Shown here one piece after another: positions 43,258 through 52,977 of a stretch of DNA of 55,072 nt. Made by a program: the position numbers and the translations under genes. The stretch spans positions 1 through 55,072 of the forward strand of contig VGZC01000038.1 of assembly GCA_016872725.1 (NCBI GenBank), read 5' to 3'. Numbering within the stretch: the stretch's first letter is position 1; every line of letters begins with the position of its first letter. The notes beneath the pieces are model-generated. The model ran no database searches. It saw only the letters and a list, made by a program, of their open reading frames with translations, and was not told the DNA's origin. Origin of the DNA: Planctomycetota bacterium. Its GTDB lineage: Bacteria > Planctomycetota > Planctomycetia > Pirellulales > Pirellulaceae.

Positions 43258-43408
43258 AAACAAAAAAACCTTCGGTCCTATTGCGACGAGTGGAGTCGCT
43301 GCGAGACTGGCGGGAGTCGGGCGTGCACTTGCACAAGCCGTTGGTGACTCCGGCCAACGCGGTAAAGTTGGTCCCTCTGCCGAATTGTGACCGAAGGTTC
43401 TTTTGTAT
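43258..43408. repeat. MITE-like 151-bp element with terminal inverted repeats
   Basis: Arms 43258-43277 and 43389-43408 match at 18 of 20 positions as inverted repeats; the inner 11 (AACCTTCGGTC / GACCGAAGGTT) are perfect. The ~110-bp interior has no protein-like frame. No target duplication was seen. It could instead be an RNA with a long closing stem. Confidence 0.5.
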
Positions 43409-43566
43409 TATAGCCCCCGGTGCGCGGCGCCCAGCGGGGATGCCCCAATAGATCGTCTTTTTTCCTTGTCGGGGATGAATCGAATCCGACCGATTCGTTC
43501 GCCCGACGACGACGCGATTGGGACGCGGGCGGAGCGACGGTCGCGTCGCGCCGAGGACGCGGCCGC

Positions 43567-44433
43567 CTATTTGGCTCCGGACGCGGCGCCCGTATTCTTG
43601 GCCGGCGCGCGGAACGCGGGCGTCTTGATTTCGATGCGTTTGCCGAGCATCTGTTCGAGCTTGCCGCGCTGGGCGGGCGTGAGTTCGGCCACGATCTGTT
43701 CCTCGGCCTTTTGCCGCAATCGGGCGATTTCCCGCTGGAGCTCCTGTTCGATCTCCTTCGCGCGCTCGCGCAGGCGGTCCTTCTGCGAGTCGGTCAATTC
43801 GAGTGCCTCGGCCAATTCGTCTCCCATCAGTCCGTTCGCCGTGCCGCGCCGTTGGAGTTTCGCTTGGAGAGCGATTTGCCTCAGTCGGTCCGCTTGATGG
43901 GGCAAGAGGAGTTTTTCGATTTCGGCACGCGTCGTCTCGCGCATTTCCTTGAGTTCATCCTGGATGGCCGCCATGACGTCGGGTTGCCGCAGTCCGTCCT
44001 TGGCCATGTTCCGCATCAGGTCGGCTTGACGCTTTCTCAGATCGGATTGGAGTTCGCGGATCTTCTCCACTTGGGGATCGATGAGTTCGAGTTCCTGCTG
44101 GATCTGGTCGAGATTCAACAGGCTTGCCGGGTCGTCATTCATCGCGGGCATCATGGCAAAGGAGACGCCTGGGGCGCCTTCGACGGCCTGCGCGATGGCG
44201 ATGGCGCCTCCGATTTCCTCGCCGCTGAGGCTTTGGACGACGACGCCGCCCTCGCCGCCCGAGATCACCCGAACTCCCGACACTTTGGGCGGAGGCGGCT
44301 CTTCTTGCGCCGAGACCATGCCCGATACCGCGGCGACCATCCCGACCAGACCCAACGCCATCCGCATCCGACTCGCAGCCGATCGCACGGCGCCCTTCGT
44401 CGTTGGTTGGAACCTCGCAATCTCTGAAAACAT
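43567..44433 (-). CDS. Exported helical protein with LTXXQ-like repeats
   Basis: A 288-residue protein. ATG 44433 has GAGGAGG six bases upstream. The signal is AALGLVGMVAAVSGMVSAQ-like (MALGLVGMVAAVSGMVSA). The mature protein is mainly charged helices with the Spy/CpxP-type LTxxQ pattern: ELTDSQKDRLRERAKEIEQEL, EIEKLLLPHQADRLRQIALQ and VAELTPAQRGKLEQMLGKR. Such proteins are periplasmic chaperones or stress sensors, but planctomycete relatives are uncharacterised. It is divergent from the VPS10-type gene. Confidence 0.72.
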   Translation of the reverse strand: MFSEIARFQPTTKGAVRSAASRMRMALGLVGMVAAVSGMVSAQEEPPPPKVSGVRVISGGEGGVVVQSLSGEEIGGAIAIAQAVEGAPGVSFAMMPAMNDDPASLLNLDQIQQELELIDPQVEKIRELQSDLRKRQADLMRNMAKDGLRQPDVMAAIQDELKEMRETTRAEIEKLLLPHQADRLRQIALQAKLQRRGTANGLMGDELAEALELTDSQKDRLRERAKEIEQELQREIARLRQKAEEQIVAELTPAQRGKLEQMLGKRIEIKTPAFRAPAKNTGAASGAK

Positions 44434-44664
44434 GAAATGCCTCCTCGAAAGTCTGGATGTGGGGGGAGCGCCGGACCGTACGCCGCCGTAGGCGTTCGCG
44501 GCCGCCCATATGTTGCCGCAAAAACGGGGAACTTGCAGCGCCACTTTCGAAAAACGGGGCCCCGGACTCGATGGACGAGGCACGCGATTGGGACTCGGCG
44601 CGCGGATGGGACCGAAAGACAGTCCCTCGCGTCGGCTTTCGACGCATTCCCCTTTCGCGGCGAT

Positions 44665-44670
44665 TATAAT
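44665..44670 (+). promoter_or_regulatory. -10 box (TATAAT) upstream of the VPS10-type gene
   Basis: A perfect TATAAT 88 nt upstream of ATG 44758. The -35 region (GACGCA at 44641-44646 with 18-nt spacing) is poor. No other regulatory feature was recognised in the 323-base divergent region. Confidence 0.4.
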
Positions 44671-44757
44671 GGCGCGGGATCGGCGTCCCTAGGGAAAAGT
44701 CCCCGGCGTGGACGGGACGTCGTTCCGGATTGGGTTCGTTGTGTGGGAGCTGGATTG

Positions 44758-47700
44758 ATGCGCGGCGTATCGAGTCGGTGTTGGTTGGGGGCCGTTCTGC
44801 TCGGCACGATCGTCGCGAACGGATGGGGCCAGGATCAGGACAACAAGGAGGACAAGACGCCGGGATTGAACGCCGACTTGGTCGCGGGCCTTTCGTTCCG
44901 GGGGATCGGCCCCGCCTTCATGTCGGGGCGGATCGGAGACATCGCCGTCGATCCACAGGATCGCAGCACGTGGTATGTCGCGGCCGCATCGGGAGGCGTG
45001 TTCAAGACGACCAATGCCGGAACGACCTGGCAGCCGATTTTCGACCGCTACGGATCCTATTCGATCGGGTGCGTCAGCGTGGATCCCAAGAACCGGCACG
45101 TCGTATGGGTGGGGACCGGCGAGAACAACAGCCAGCGAAGCGTCGGATATGGGGACGGCGTCTACAAATCGCTCGACGGCGGCGCTTCGTTTTCGCGGAT
45201 GGGCCTGGAGCATTCCGAGCACATCGCGAAGATCGTCATTCACCCCGAGGACTCGAATATCATCTATGTCGCCGCGCAGGGACCGCTCTGGGCGTCGGGC
45301 GGCGATCGAGGGCTCTACAAGTCCACCAACGGCGGGCAAAGCTGGACGAGTGTCCTGAGCATCAGCCCGGACACGGGGGTGACCGACGTCGTCTTGGACC
45401 CGCGGGATCCCGAAACGCTGTACGCGGCGGCCTACCAGCGCCGCCGCCATGTGTGGACACTCATCGACGGCGGTCCGGAGGCCGGCATCCACAAGTCGAC
45501 CGATGGCGGGAAGACTTGGCGAACGATCAATCGCGGACTGCCGGGCGGCGACAAAGGTCGGATCGGGCTTGCCGTCTCGCCCATCCATGCCGACGTGCTC
45601 TATGCGATCGTCGAGGCGACCGGAGCGGAGGGAGGCGTGTTCCGGTCCGAGAATCGCGGCGAATCGTGGTCGAAGCGGAGCGGCTATGTGAGTTCGAGTC
45701 CGCAGTACTATCAGAAGATCGTCGCCGATCCCCACGTCTTCGATCGGATCTACTCGATGGATGTCCAACTCCAGGTGTCCGACGACGGAGGCCTTACGTT
45801 TCGTGGGGTTGGCGAACAGTTCAAGCACGTCGACAACCACGCGTTGCGCATCGATCCGCTCGATGGCGATCATTTGATTGTCGGATGCGACGGAGGGCTC
45901 TATGAAACGTGGGACCGCGGACAGACGTATCGCTACACGGCCAATCTCCCAATCGCCCAGTTCTATCGTGTGGCCCTGAGCAACGACGCTCCGTTCTACT
46001 ATGTCTACGGCGGCACGCAGGACAACGCGACGCAAGGGGGCCCGTCGCGCACGACCAATGTCCACGGCATCGTGAACAGCGATTGGTTCGTCACCGTATT
46101 CGGGGACGGATTCGAGCCGGCCGTCGATCCCGCGGAACCCCATATCGTCTACTCGCAATGGCAATACGGCGGCCTGATTCGATTCGATCGCAAGACGGGC
46201 CAGAAAGTCGACATCAAGCCCCAACCCGAAAAGGACGGACCTCCCCTGCGCTGGAATTGGGATTCGGCGCTGATGATCAGTCCCCACGCGCCCACGCGAC
46301 TCTATTATGGTTCGCAGATCCTTTTCCGAAGCGACGACCGGGGGGACTCCTGGCGGGCCATCAGTCCCGATCTGACGCGGAATCTGGATCGCAATCAGCT
46401 CAAGGTCATGGGGCGGGTGTGGGGCGTCGACGCGGTCGCCAAGAACATGTCGACCTCCTTCTACGGAACGATCGTCTCCCTTTCGGAGTCGCCGCTGGTC
46501 GACGGCCTCCTCTATGTCGGTACGGACGATGGTCTCGTGCAGGTCAGTGAGGACGGAGGCGCGAACTGGCGCAAGATCGAGGAATTCAAGCGACTTGATA
46601 TTCCCGAGTACGCCTATGTCAGCGATATCGAGGCGTCGCTCCATGATCCGAACACGGTCTACGTCTCGCTCGACAACCACAAGCGCGGCGATTTTCGGCC
46701 CTATATCGTGATGAGCGCCGATCGGGGCAAGACATGGTCGAGCATGGCGGGTGATCTGCCCGAGCGCGGTTCGGTCTATTGCCTCAAGCAGGACCACGTC
46801 CGACCCGAACTGCTGTTCGCGGGAACCGAGTTTGGCGTGTTCACGACGCTGGACGGCGGCGGGAAGTGGATTCCGCTCAAGAGCGGCATTCCGACGATCG
46901 CCGTGCGGGATCTGGAGATCCAGCAGCGCGAGGACGATCTGGTCGTGGCGTCGTTTGGGCGAGGGTTCTTCGTTCTGGACGACTACACACCCCTTCGCGA
47001 GCTGTCCACCTCGCTCATCGATCAGGCGGCGCACTTGTTCGCGACCCCAAAGGCCCTGCTCTACATTCCCGACGCGCCGATGTCCGGGGACGACAAGGCA
47101 TTCCAGGGCGCCGCGTTTTTCACGGCGCCCAATCCGCCGTTCGGCGCCGTCTTCACATACTACCTCAAGGAATCGCTTCGGTCGAAAAAGGACGCGCGGA
47201 TGGCGAACGACCGGGATCTCGCGCGGAGTGGCAAGGACGCGCCATACCCTTCGTGGGACGACTTGCGCGCCGAGGATCGCGAGGAAGAGCCGGCGATGGT
47301 GATGACGATCCGAGACGCATCGGGTTCGCCGGTGCGGCGCATGCGCGTACCGTCGTCCCAGGGGATCCACCGCGTCGCCTGGGATTTCCGCTATCCGGGT
47401 ACGACACCCGTTCGATTGGCCGGGGACGGCTACGGGCCACTCGTGCTGCCCGGGCGATACACGGTCAGCCTTTCGAAGTTCCGGGATGGAGAGTTGACCG
47501 AGGTCATCCCGGCCGCGCCGTTCGACGTCGAGACACTCGGATCGGCGTCGATTCCGGAAGTGGATCGGCCCGCCGCGCTCGCGTTCCAGAGGCAAACGGC
47601 CGAGCTCCAGCGCGCGGTGCACGGCGCGCGCGAGGCGGCGGGCGCCGCGATGGACCAAGTCCGGTATATGAAACACGCGATCGATACGCTCCCGCAACTC

Positions 47701-48039
47701 GATCCGCAATTCGCAAAAGACATCCGATCAATGGAAATCCGCTTGCTGGATCTTGTCGAGCGATTCGACGGCGATCCGACCAAGCCGAAGCGACAGGAAC
47801 CCGGCTATCCCGGGATTCTCGACCGCGTGCAGACCGTCGTCTACGGCCATTGGTCGGCGACGACCGGACCCACCCAAACGCATCGGCGGTCCTATGAAAT
47901 CGCCGCACAGGAATTCGACGCCGTACTCGCCGACCTGCGCAAACTCATCGAGGAGGAACTCGTTGCGTTCGGTCTGCGGCTCGAAGAGGCCGGTGCGCCG
48001 TGGACGCCGGGACGCAAGATTCCGACGTGGAAGCGATAG
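44758..48039 (+). CDS. VPS10/sortilin-type beta-propeller protein
   Basis: A 1093-residue exported protein. GGGAG precedes ATG 44758; the signal is WLGAVLLGTIVANGWG. About residues 40-700 are a ten-bladed propeller of the VPS10/BNR type, with recurring Asp-box-like S-x-D-x-G-x-T-W sequences (STNGGQSWTSV, STDGGKTWRTI, SENRGESWSKR, SADRGKTWSSM). The ~300 C-terminal residues contain a beta-sandwich (MTIRDASGSPVRRMRV) and helices (EDVLADLRKLIEEEL-like). The family binds or processes glycans/peptides; planctomycetes carry many, with unknown substrates. No transporter or enzyme partner is adjacent. Confidence 0.85.
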   Translation: MRGVSSRCWLGAVLLGTIVANGWGQDQDNKEDKTPGLNADLVAGLSFRGIGPAFMSGRIGDIAVDPQDRSTWYVAAASGGVFKTTNAGTTWQPIFDRYGSYSIGCVSVDPKNRHVVWVGTGENNSQRSVGYGDGVYKSLDGGASFSRMGLEHSEHIAKIVIHPEDSNIIYVAAQGPLWASGGDRGLYKSTNGGQSWTSVLSISPDTGVTDVVLDPRDPETLYAAAYQRRRHVWTLIDGGPEAGIHKSTDGGKTWRTINRGLPGGDKGRIGLAVSPIHADVLYAIVEATGAEGGVFRSENRGESWSKRSGYVSSSPQYYQKIVADPHVFDRIYSMDVQLQVSDDGGLTFRGVGEQFKHVDNHALRIDPLDGDHLIVGCDGGLYETWDRGQTYRYTANLPIAQFYRVALSNDAPFYYVYGGTQDNATQGGPSRTTNVHGIVNSDWFVTVFGDGFEPAVDPAEPHIVYSQWQYGGLIRFDRKTGQKVDIKPQPEKDGPPLRWNWDSALMISPHAPTRLYYGSQILFRSDDRGDSWRAISPDLTRNLDRNQLKVMGRVWGVDAVAKNMSTSFYGTIVSLSESPLVDGLLYVGTDDGLVQVSEDGGANWRKIEEFKRLDIPEYAYVSDIEASLHDPNTVYVSLDNHKRGDFRPYIVMSADRGKTWSSMAGDLPERGSVYCLKQDHVRPELLFAGTEFGVFTTLDGGGKWIPLKSGIPTIAVRDLEIQQREDDLVVASFGRGFFVLDDYTPLRELSTSLIDQAAHLFATPKALLYIPDAPMSGDDKAFQGAAFFTAPNPPFGAVFTYYLKESLRSKKDARMANDRDLARSGKDAPYPSWDDLRAEDREEEPAMVMTIRDASGSPVRRMRVPSSQGIHRVAWDFRYPGTTPVRLAGDGYGPLVLPGRYTVSLSKFRDGELTEVIPAAPFDVETLGSASIPEVDRPAALAFQRQTAELQRAVHGAREAAGAAMDQVRYMKHAIDTLPQLDPQFAKDIRSMEIRLLDLVERFDGDPTKPKRQEPGYPGILDRVQTVVYGHWSATTGPTQTHRRSYEIAAQEFDAVLADLRKLIEEELVAFGLRLEEAGAPWTPGRKIPTWKR

Positions 48040-48077
48040 GCCGGCGTTCCGAGGCGCGACGGCGACAATCCCCCGAA

Positions 48078-48107
48078 TGGACACGCGCCGAGCCGCCCCT
48101 CTATACT
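48078..48107 (+). promoter_or_regulatory. Sigma70-like promoter for the PQQ-propeller gene
   Basis: TGGACA (48078-48083) and TATACT (48102-48107) are spaced 18 nt, giving a leader of about 90 nt before ATG 48206. Confidence 0.5.
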
Positions 48108-48205
48108 TGCGTACGCGACTCCGTTGCACTCGCGCGAGCCATCACGCGGGTCGGACCGGTGTTGGTGCGGAGTGGTTTCCGGGTTCCTCCGATCAGGGCT
48201 TTCCG

Positions 48206-49477
48206 ATGCGTGCGACGCCGTTCGCTCCGTTTGCCGCCGTTTCCTTGCTCTCCGCGTCCATCCTGGTCGCGCCGGCGCGGTCCGAACCCTGGCCGCAGTG
48301 GCGCGGGCCCCGCGGCGATGGGTCGAGTCTCGACGCCGCGCCGCTCAAGTGGAACGCGGCGGCCGGCGAAAACGTGCGCTGGAAGACGCCGCTCAGCCCG
48401 CGCGGCCATTCCTCGCCGATCGTCTGGAATGACCGGATCTTCGTGACCGGCTGTGATCAAACGACGCGGGAACGCACGCTCCTCTGCTTCGATCGAACGA
48501 ACGGCGCCGTCGTCTGGAAACAGGTCGTCCTCAAGGCGCCGCTCGAAAAGAAGCATATTCTCAACAGTTACGCGTCGGGGACGCCGGCGACCGACGGCCG
48601 GCATGTCTACGTCACATTCCTCGATCCCGATTTCGGGAGCGACAAAGAGCGGACACCCGGCGGCGTCGTTGTCGCCGCATACGACTTTTCGGGCCGGGAA
48701 GTGTGGCGCGTCCAATCGGGGCGGTTCGCCAGCGTCCACGGCTATTGCAGCTCGCCCGTCGTCTTCGAAAAGAACCTGATCGTCAACGGCGACCACGACG
48801 GCGAAGGATACCTCGTGGCACTCGATACCGAAACGGGCAAGACCCGGTGGCGCGTCGACCGGCCCAACAACACGCGAAGCTACGTGACGCCCATCATCCG
48901 CGAGCTGGCCGGTCGAACGCAGCTGCTGATGTCCGGCAGCAAGTGCGTGACAAGCTACAATCCGCGGACGGGTGAACCGTGGTGGTATTACGCGGGACCG
49001 ACCGAACAATTCGTCGCGTCGCTCGTGGACGATGGGGAACTCGTCTTCCTTACCGCCGGATTTCCGGAACACCATATGCTCGCCATTCGCCCCGACGGAT
49101 CGGGCACGATCGACGAATCACGCGTTGTTTGGCATACGACGAAGAATTGTTCATACGTTCCCTCCCCGGCCATTTGCGGCAAGTATTTTCTGGTGGTGAG
49201 CGACAATGGGGTCGGAAGCTGCATCGACACGAAAACCGGAGAACGGCTCTGGGCTGAGCGGCTCGGTGAGAAATTCAGCGCTTCGCTCGTCGTCAGCGGA
49301 GGACGGGTCTACTTTACCGACGAGAACGGTGTCACCAAGATCGTCGAACCGGGGCCCGAGTTGCGGGTTGTCGCCGAAAACACGCTCGGCGATCCCTGCT
49401 ATGCGTCGCCCGCGCTGAGCGACGGCGACCTGTTCTTTCGAACGGAGACGAGCTTGATCCGCATCGGCGAGCCGTGA
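48206..49477 (+). CDS. PQQ-like beta-propeller protein
   Basis: A 423-residue exported protein. After a signal (AAVSLLSASILVAPARS), seven PQQ-type blades follow: WPQWRGPRGDGSS opens, then repeated 'DxxTGxxxW' pattern units such as CFDRTNGAVVWKQ, ALDTETGKTRWRV, SYNPRTGEPWWYY and CIDTKTGERLWAE. The propeller of this type is a scaffold or quinoprotein-like binder and need not bind PQQ. Its N-terminal WPQWRGP is typical of planctomycete outer-membrane-associated propellers. Function unknown; monocistronic. Confidence 0.85.
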   Translation: MRATPFAPFAAVSLLSASILVAPARSEPWPQWRGPRGDGSSLDAAPLKWNAAAGENVRWKTPLSPRGHSSPIVWNDRIFVTGCDQTTRERTLLCFDRTNGAVVWKQVVLKAPLEKKHILNSYASGTPATDGRHVYVTFLDPDFGSDKERTPGGVVVAAYDFSGREVWRVQSGRFASVHGYCSSPVVFEKNLIVNGDHDGEGYLVALDTETGKTRWRVDRPNNTRSYVTPIIRELAGRTQLLMSGSKCVTSYNPRTGEPWWYYAGPTEQFVASLVDDGELVFLTAGFPEHHMLAIRPDGSGTIDESRVVWHTTKNCSYVPSPAICGKYFLVVSDNGVGSCIDTKTGERLWAERLGEKFSASLVVSGGRVYFTDENGVTKIVEPGPELRVVAENTLGDPCYASPALSDGDLFFRTETSLIRIGEP

Positions 49478-49963
49478 TCGAGGGGCCGTCGGATGGCGGT
49501 CGGTGAGCGTCGCACCCGAGCGCCGCCTTGAGGCGGTGGACGGTCGGCAGGCGCGGGGAATCGAGAATGAGCGCGGAACGGGGTGGATCGTGTGATTTCG
49601 GATCGACCGGCCGACCCCCAGTGGCCTCGGGCGAAGCAACGACCCGATGCCGGTCTTTTTCCACACGCACGGTCCACCCCGCCCCCGCGGCTCAATCGGT
49701 ATGACAGGCGAGCGGAGCCTGTCCAGGAGAGCTCCGCGGAGTGCCTATCTTCCATGATCGCATCCTCGGCTTCCGTTGCAGACATCCTGTCTTCTCAACG
49801 TGCCGACAGAATACTCAATCGACCAGGCCGCTCCATTTTGTGCAGTTATTCCGTTTGAACGGGATAATGGGTGACCGGTGATCATCAAGTGTCGATCGGT
49901 GCGACGGCGCGCGGATGGGGCGCGGCGGGTGGTGGGACGGCGATCCATGACGATGAGAGGGGC
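49478..49963. other. Intergenic region with two hairpins
   Basis: This is a 486-base convergent gap. A perfect 7-bp hairpin (GACAGGC/GCCTGTC, 49703-49723) and a near-perfect 10-bp dyad (TTATTCCGTT/AACGGGATAA, 49846-49867) are present, either possibly terminating the flanking genes. No ORF with protein-like character or RNA gene was recognised. Confidence 0.45.
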
Positions 49964-50824
49964 CTACTGCGCGGCCTGGGGGACCGGATTCGCGGCCACA
50001 ACGATACGCTCACCCACGCCGACTCGTGCGGGTGCCGTTTCATAGGCGGCAAGTGCCTCGGGGAGCAGGCGCTGCAGGTCGCCGGCTCGCCGGAGATCGG
50101 ACGGGTGGGTTGAGAGGAACTCGGGCGGTTTTGGGCCTGAGGCCTGGGAAAACCGCTCCCACAAGCGGGGCGCGGCGGACGGATCATATCCGGCGCGTGC
50201 CATCAGGATCATGCCGACGTGGTCGGCTTCGAGTTCGTGTTTTCGGCTGAACGGCAACAGGGCTCCGTATTCCGAGGCCAATCCGTAGGCGGTCAGGATT
50301 CTCTGCTGGACGATCTTGTCACGGTCTTGGGTCGCGTACTTGAGCGCGTTTTCAACCGCTTGCGCGACGAACCCCTGACTCATCCGCTCGCCGCCGTGGC
50401 GTTGCAGGGCATGGGCCACTTCGTGGGACATGATGACGGCGAGTTCCCCTTCATTCTCGCAAAACTCGATCATTCCCTCGTAAACGCCGACTTTTCCACC
50501 CGGAAGGCAGAACGCGTTCTTTTCGGGGGATGCGAGCACGCGAAATTCCCACGCGTAATTCGGCCGTTCGGCGACGGCCGCGATTCGCTGCCCGATGCGC
50601 TGGACCAGTTCGCCGTAACGCGTGTTGGCCGAGGCCGGTTGTTCGGTGAGCAGCTCCTGGTACGCGGATGCGCCGAGCGCGACCTCTTGCGATTCGGGGA
50701 CGAGCATGAACTGGCTGCGTTGGGTGACGGGAGCCGTGCGGCATCCGAGAGCCAGCGATGCGAGCAGGCAGGCCGAACCCAGAACGGTCAACAACGCCAG
50801 ATTCCTTGCCAGAACCCACATCAT
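49964..50824 (-). CDS. M48 family metallopeptidase lipoprotein
   Basis: A 286-residue zinc peptidase lipoprotein. GGAGG precedes two adjacent ATGs (50824, 50821). The signal LALLTVLGSACLLASLALGC ends in a lipobox. The zinc motif is VIMSHEVAHALQRHG (HExxH), the third ligand ELEADHVGM about 70 residues on, and the C-terminal STHPSDLRRAGDLQ is the usual M48 helix. Related proteins (BepA-type) check outer-membrane assembly, which agrees with the BAM-like genes elsewhere in the window. A TPR region like BepA's is absent. Confidence 0.92.
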   Translation of the reverse strand: MMWVLARNLALLTVLGSACLLASLALGCRTAPVTQRSQFMLVPESQEVALGASAYQELLTEQPASANTRYGELVQRIGQRIAAVAERPNYAWEFRVLASPEKNAFCLPGGKVGVYEGMIEFCENEGELAVIMSHEVAHALQRHGGERMSQGFVAQAVENALKYATQDRDKIVQQRILTAYGLASEYGALLPFSRKHELEADHVGMILMARAGYDPSAAPRLWERFSQASGPKPPEFLSTHPSDLRRAGDLQRLLPEALAAYETAPARVGVGERIVVAANPVPQAAQ

Positions 50825-51013
50825 TCGTCCTCCATGACGCGCATGGGCCCGGCGCGACGTCCGAACCCGTTCATCTTGTAATCAAAAGCCCGATCGAGCG
50901 TCCAGATCAGTCGAATCGAGAGGCGGGCGTGACGGCGGGGGATGGAGCGGATGGGCCGATTCGATGATGGCCCCGGGCGGTGCGATCGGGCGCGGGCATC
51001 GGGGGCAACCGAG

Positions 51014-51760
51014 TCACCCAATGCGCGGATCCAACTCGACGATCCGCTCGTCGTGGCTCGTCGTGACACGGTGGCCGGGCGGCACGACAAGGAACGCGTC
51101 CTCGGTCCAATCTCCGTCGAGGAATCGGCGGATGAGCGACAGATCGCCGACGACTTTTTCGTATTCCCAACCTTTGGAATTCGCGTCCGCCTCCGCCCCG
51201 CGTTCGAAACGGTCGTCGGGCTCGATCCCCATCTCGATGAATGTGATCCGGCGGTAGTTGCGCGTGGTATCGCAGAGTTGTTCGAAGAGGAACTTCGCGT
51301 TGTCCTCGCCGTACTTGGCGACGAGCTCCTCGTACGAAAGATCCATGCCGGTCTTTTCTTGAATGGAGAGCTGCCGCAGGTCTCCCCGATCGTTCCGCTC
51401 GATCCAACCGGTGCTCTTGAAGTAGACTCCAGGGTTCGCGTGGAAATACTCGGCGTACCGTTCCTTGCTGCCCAGAAGGAGCGTGATGCAATCGTGCGCG
51501 CGAGGGATGACGAGCGGGATGGACCTCGATTCGAGCCCGACAACGGCGTTGTTGCAACAGCCGTAGCCGAGCAACACGGCATCGTAGGACGACTCGTCGA
51601 CCCGATCGATCGCGTCGCGCAGACGCGCGTTCATTCCCGCGGTCCCGATATCATGCAGGCCCTTGGGAAGGAACTCGATGTCGATCCGGTTGCGAGACGA
51701 CGCGATAGCGGCGCACATCTCGCGAAAGAAGATCTCGCACGAAATCAGCTTGAGTCGCAC
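51014..51760 (-). CDS. DUF1638 protein
   Basis: A 248-residue cytoplasmic protein starting with GTG 51760 (MRLKLISCEIFFREM). Conserved points are DAVLLGYGCCNNAVVGL (Cys-Cys) and IPRAHDCITLLLGSKERYAEYF with the His-Asp-Cys, then PGVYFKSTGWIER. This family typically neighbours corrinoid or trimethylamine methyltransferases. None is seen here, so the function remains unassigned. The C-terminus extends to 51014 with a late acidic stretch. Confidence 0.88.
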   Translation of the reverse strand: MRLKLISCEIFFREMCAAIASSRNRIDIEFLPKGLHDIGTAGMNARLRDAIDRVDESSYDAVLLGYGCCNNAVVGLESRSIPLVIPRAHDCITLLLGSKERYAEYFHANPGVYFKSTGWIERNDRGDLRQLSIQEKTGMDLSYEELVAKYGEDNAKFLFEQLCDTTRNYRRITFIEMGIEPDDRFERGAEADANSKGWEYEKVVGDLSLIRRFLDGDWTEDAFLVVPPGHRVTTSHDERIVELDPRIG

Positions 51761-51881
51761 GGTCGGTGTTCCGGGGCGCGGCGACGGAGCGACCGTCGAG
51801 CACGCATGGTTGCAGGATGGTGGGCATTATGTAGGCTACATTGGTGATTCACAAGACACGCCTTGCTTCGAGGCCTTGATC

Positions 51882-52883
51882 ATGTCCCGTTCCGCCCATC
51901 GGCTCAGCGTCTTACTTGCGTATTTCGCGGTCGTGCTCGTATTCGGAGCCGTTGCGGAGGGCGAGGAGCCGGTGATCGAGTCGGTTCGTCGCATCTGGGA
52001 CGCCGCTCCCCACAACGCGTTCACGGACCTCGTCCGGTTCCAGGACCGGTGGTACTGCGTCTTTCGCGAGGGTCGAGCCCATGTTTCGCCCGACGGGGCA
52101 CTCCGCGTCATTCGATCGGCCGACGGCGAGACGTGGGAATCGGCGGCGCGGATCACATCTCCGAACTCCGATTTGCGGGACGCGAAGATCACCGTGACAC
52201 CCGACGGACGCTTGATGTTGGCGGGCGCGGAGGCCCTCCATCGTCCGGCGCCGCATAAGCACCAGTCGCTCGTGTGGTTCTCCACGGACGGCGTCGCATG
52301 GAGCGAACGCCACGATGTGGGTGATCGGGACAACTGGCTGTGGCGCATCACGTGGCACGAACGGACCGCCTATGGATTCGGATACGGTTGTTCGGATACG
52401 AATCGGGGGATCCGACTCTATGCGAGTTCGGACGGTCGGTCGTTTCGGACGCTCGTCGAAAAGGCCGATGTGCCGGGAACCTATCCCAACGAGACGTCGA
52501 TCGTCTTCTTACCTGACGGAACGTGCCATTGCCTGCTTCGACAAGACGGGGAGCCCAACACGGCGTTCCTTGGCACGTCGCGACCTCCTTTTGACATGTG
52601 GACATGGCGCGATCTGGGCATTCAAATCGGGGGGCCGCACATGATCCGCCTCCCCGACGGCAGGCTCATCGCGGTCGTTAGACTCTACGACAAGGTCGCT
52701 CGAACGTCGCTCTGCGAGGTGGATCCCGAAAACGGCCGTTTGACCGAACGGCTGCCATTTCCGTCAGGCGGCGATACGAGTTACGCCGGGCTCGTGTGGC
52801 ACGCCGATCGGTTGTGGATCAGCTACTATTCGTCGCACGAGGAGAAGACCGCGATCTATCTCGCCAAAGTGCGATTCCCATGA
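51882..52883 (+). CDS. Exported sialidase-like beta-propeller
   Basis: A 333-residue secreted protein. GAGG lies eight bases before ATG 51882; signal VLLAYFAVVLVFGAVAEGEE. The six-bladed propeller pattern resembles GH33-type sialidases and exo-acting hydrolases: WDAAPHNAFTDLVRFQDRWYCVFREG, Asp-box-like SPDGALRVIRSADGETWES and STDGVAWSERHD, and LPDGRLIAVVRLYD. The Asp-box blades are clear, but the catalytic Tyr-Glu pair and the arginine triad cannot be confirmed by eye, so enzymatic activity is uncertain. Confidence 0.72.
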   Translation: MSRSAHRLSVLLAYFAVVLVFGAVAEGEEPVIESVRRIWDAAPHNAFTDLVRFQDRWYCVFREGRAHVSPDGALRVIRSADGETWESAARITSPNSDLRDAKITVTPDGRLMLAGAEALHRPAPHKHQSLVWFSTDGVAWSERHDVGDRDNWLWRITWHERTAYGFGYGCSDTNRGIRLYASSDGRSFRTLVEKADVPGTYPNETSIVFLPDGTCHCLLRQDGEPNTAFLGTSRPPFDMWTWRDLGIQIGGPHMIRLPDGRLIAVVRLYDKVARTSLCEVDPENGRLTERLPFPSGGDTSYAGLVWHADRLWISYYSSHEEKTAIYLAKVRFP

Positions 52884-52977
52884 TGGGCCGACGGGGATGC
52901 GGGCGATCGGCGTTTGATGGACGACGAGCTGCTCCGAACGTCGGTCGGCGTCCCGTTTTCCATGTTCGCGTGCGAAA

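Noticed and set aside
44689-47709. 1006-residue minus-strand ORF opposite the VPS10-type gene
   Set aside because: Arg-rich shadow of the sense gene; no Shine-Dalgarno, signal or domain.
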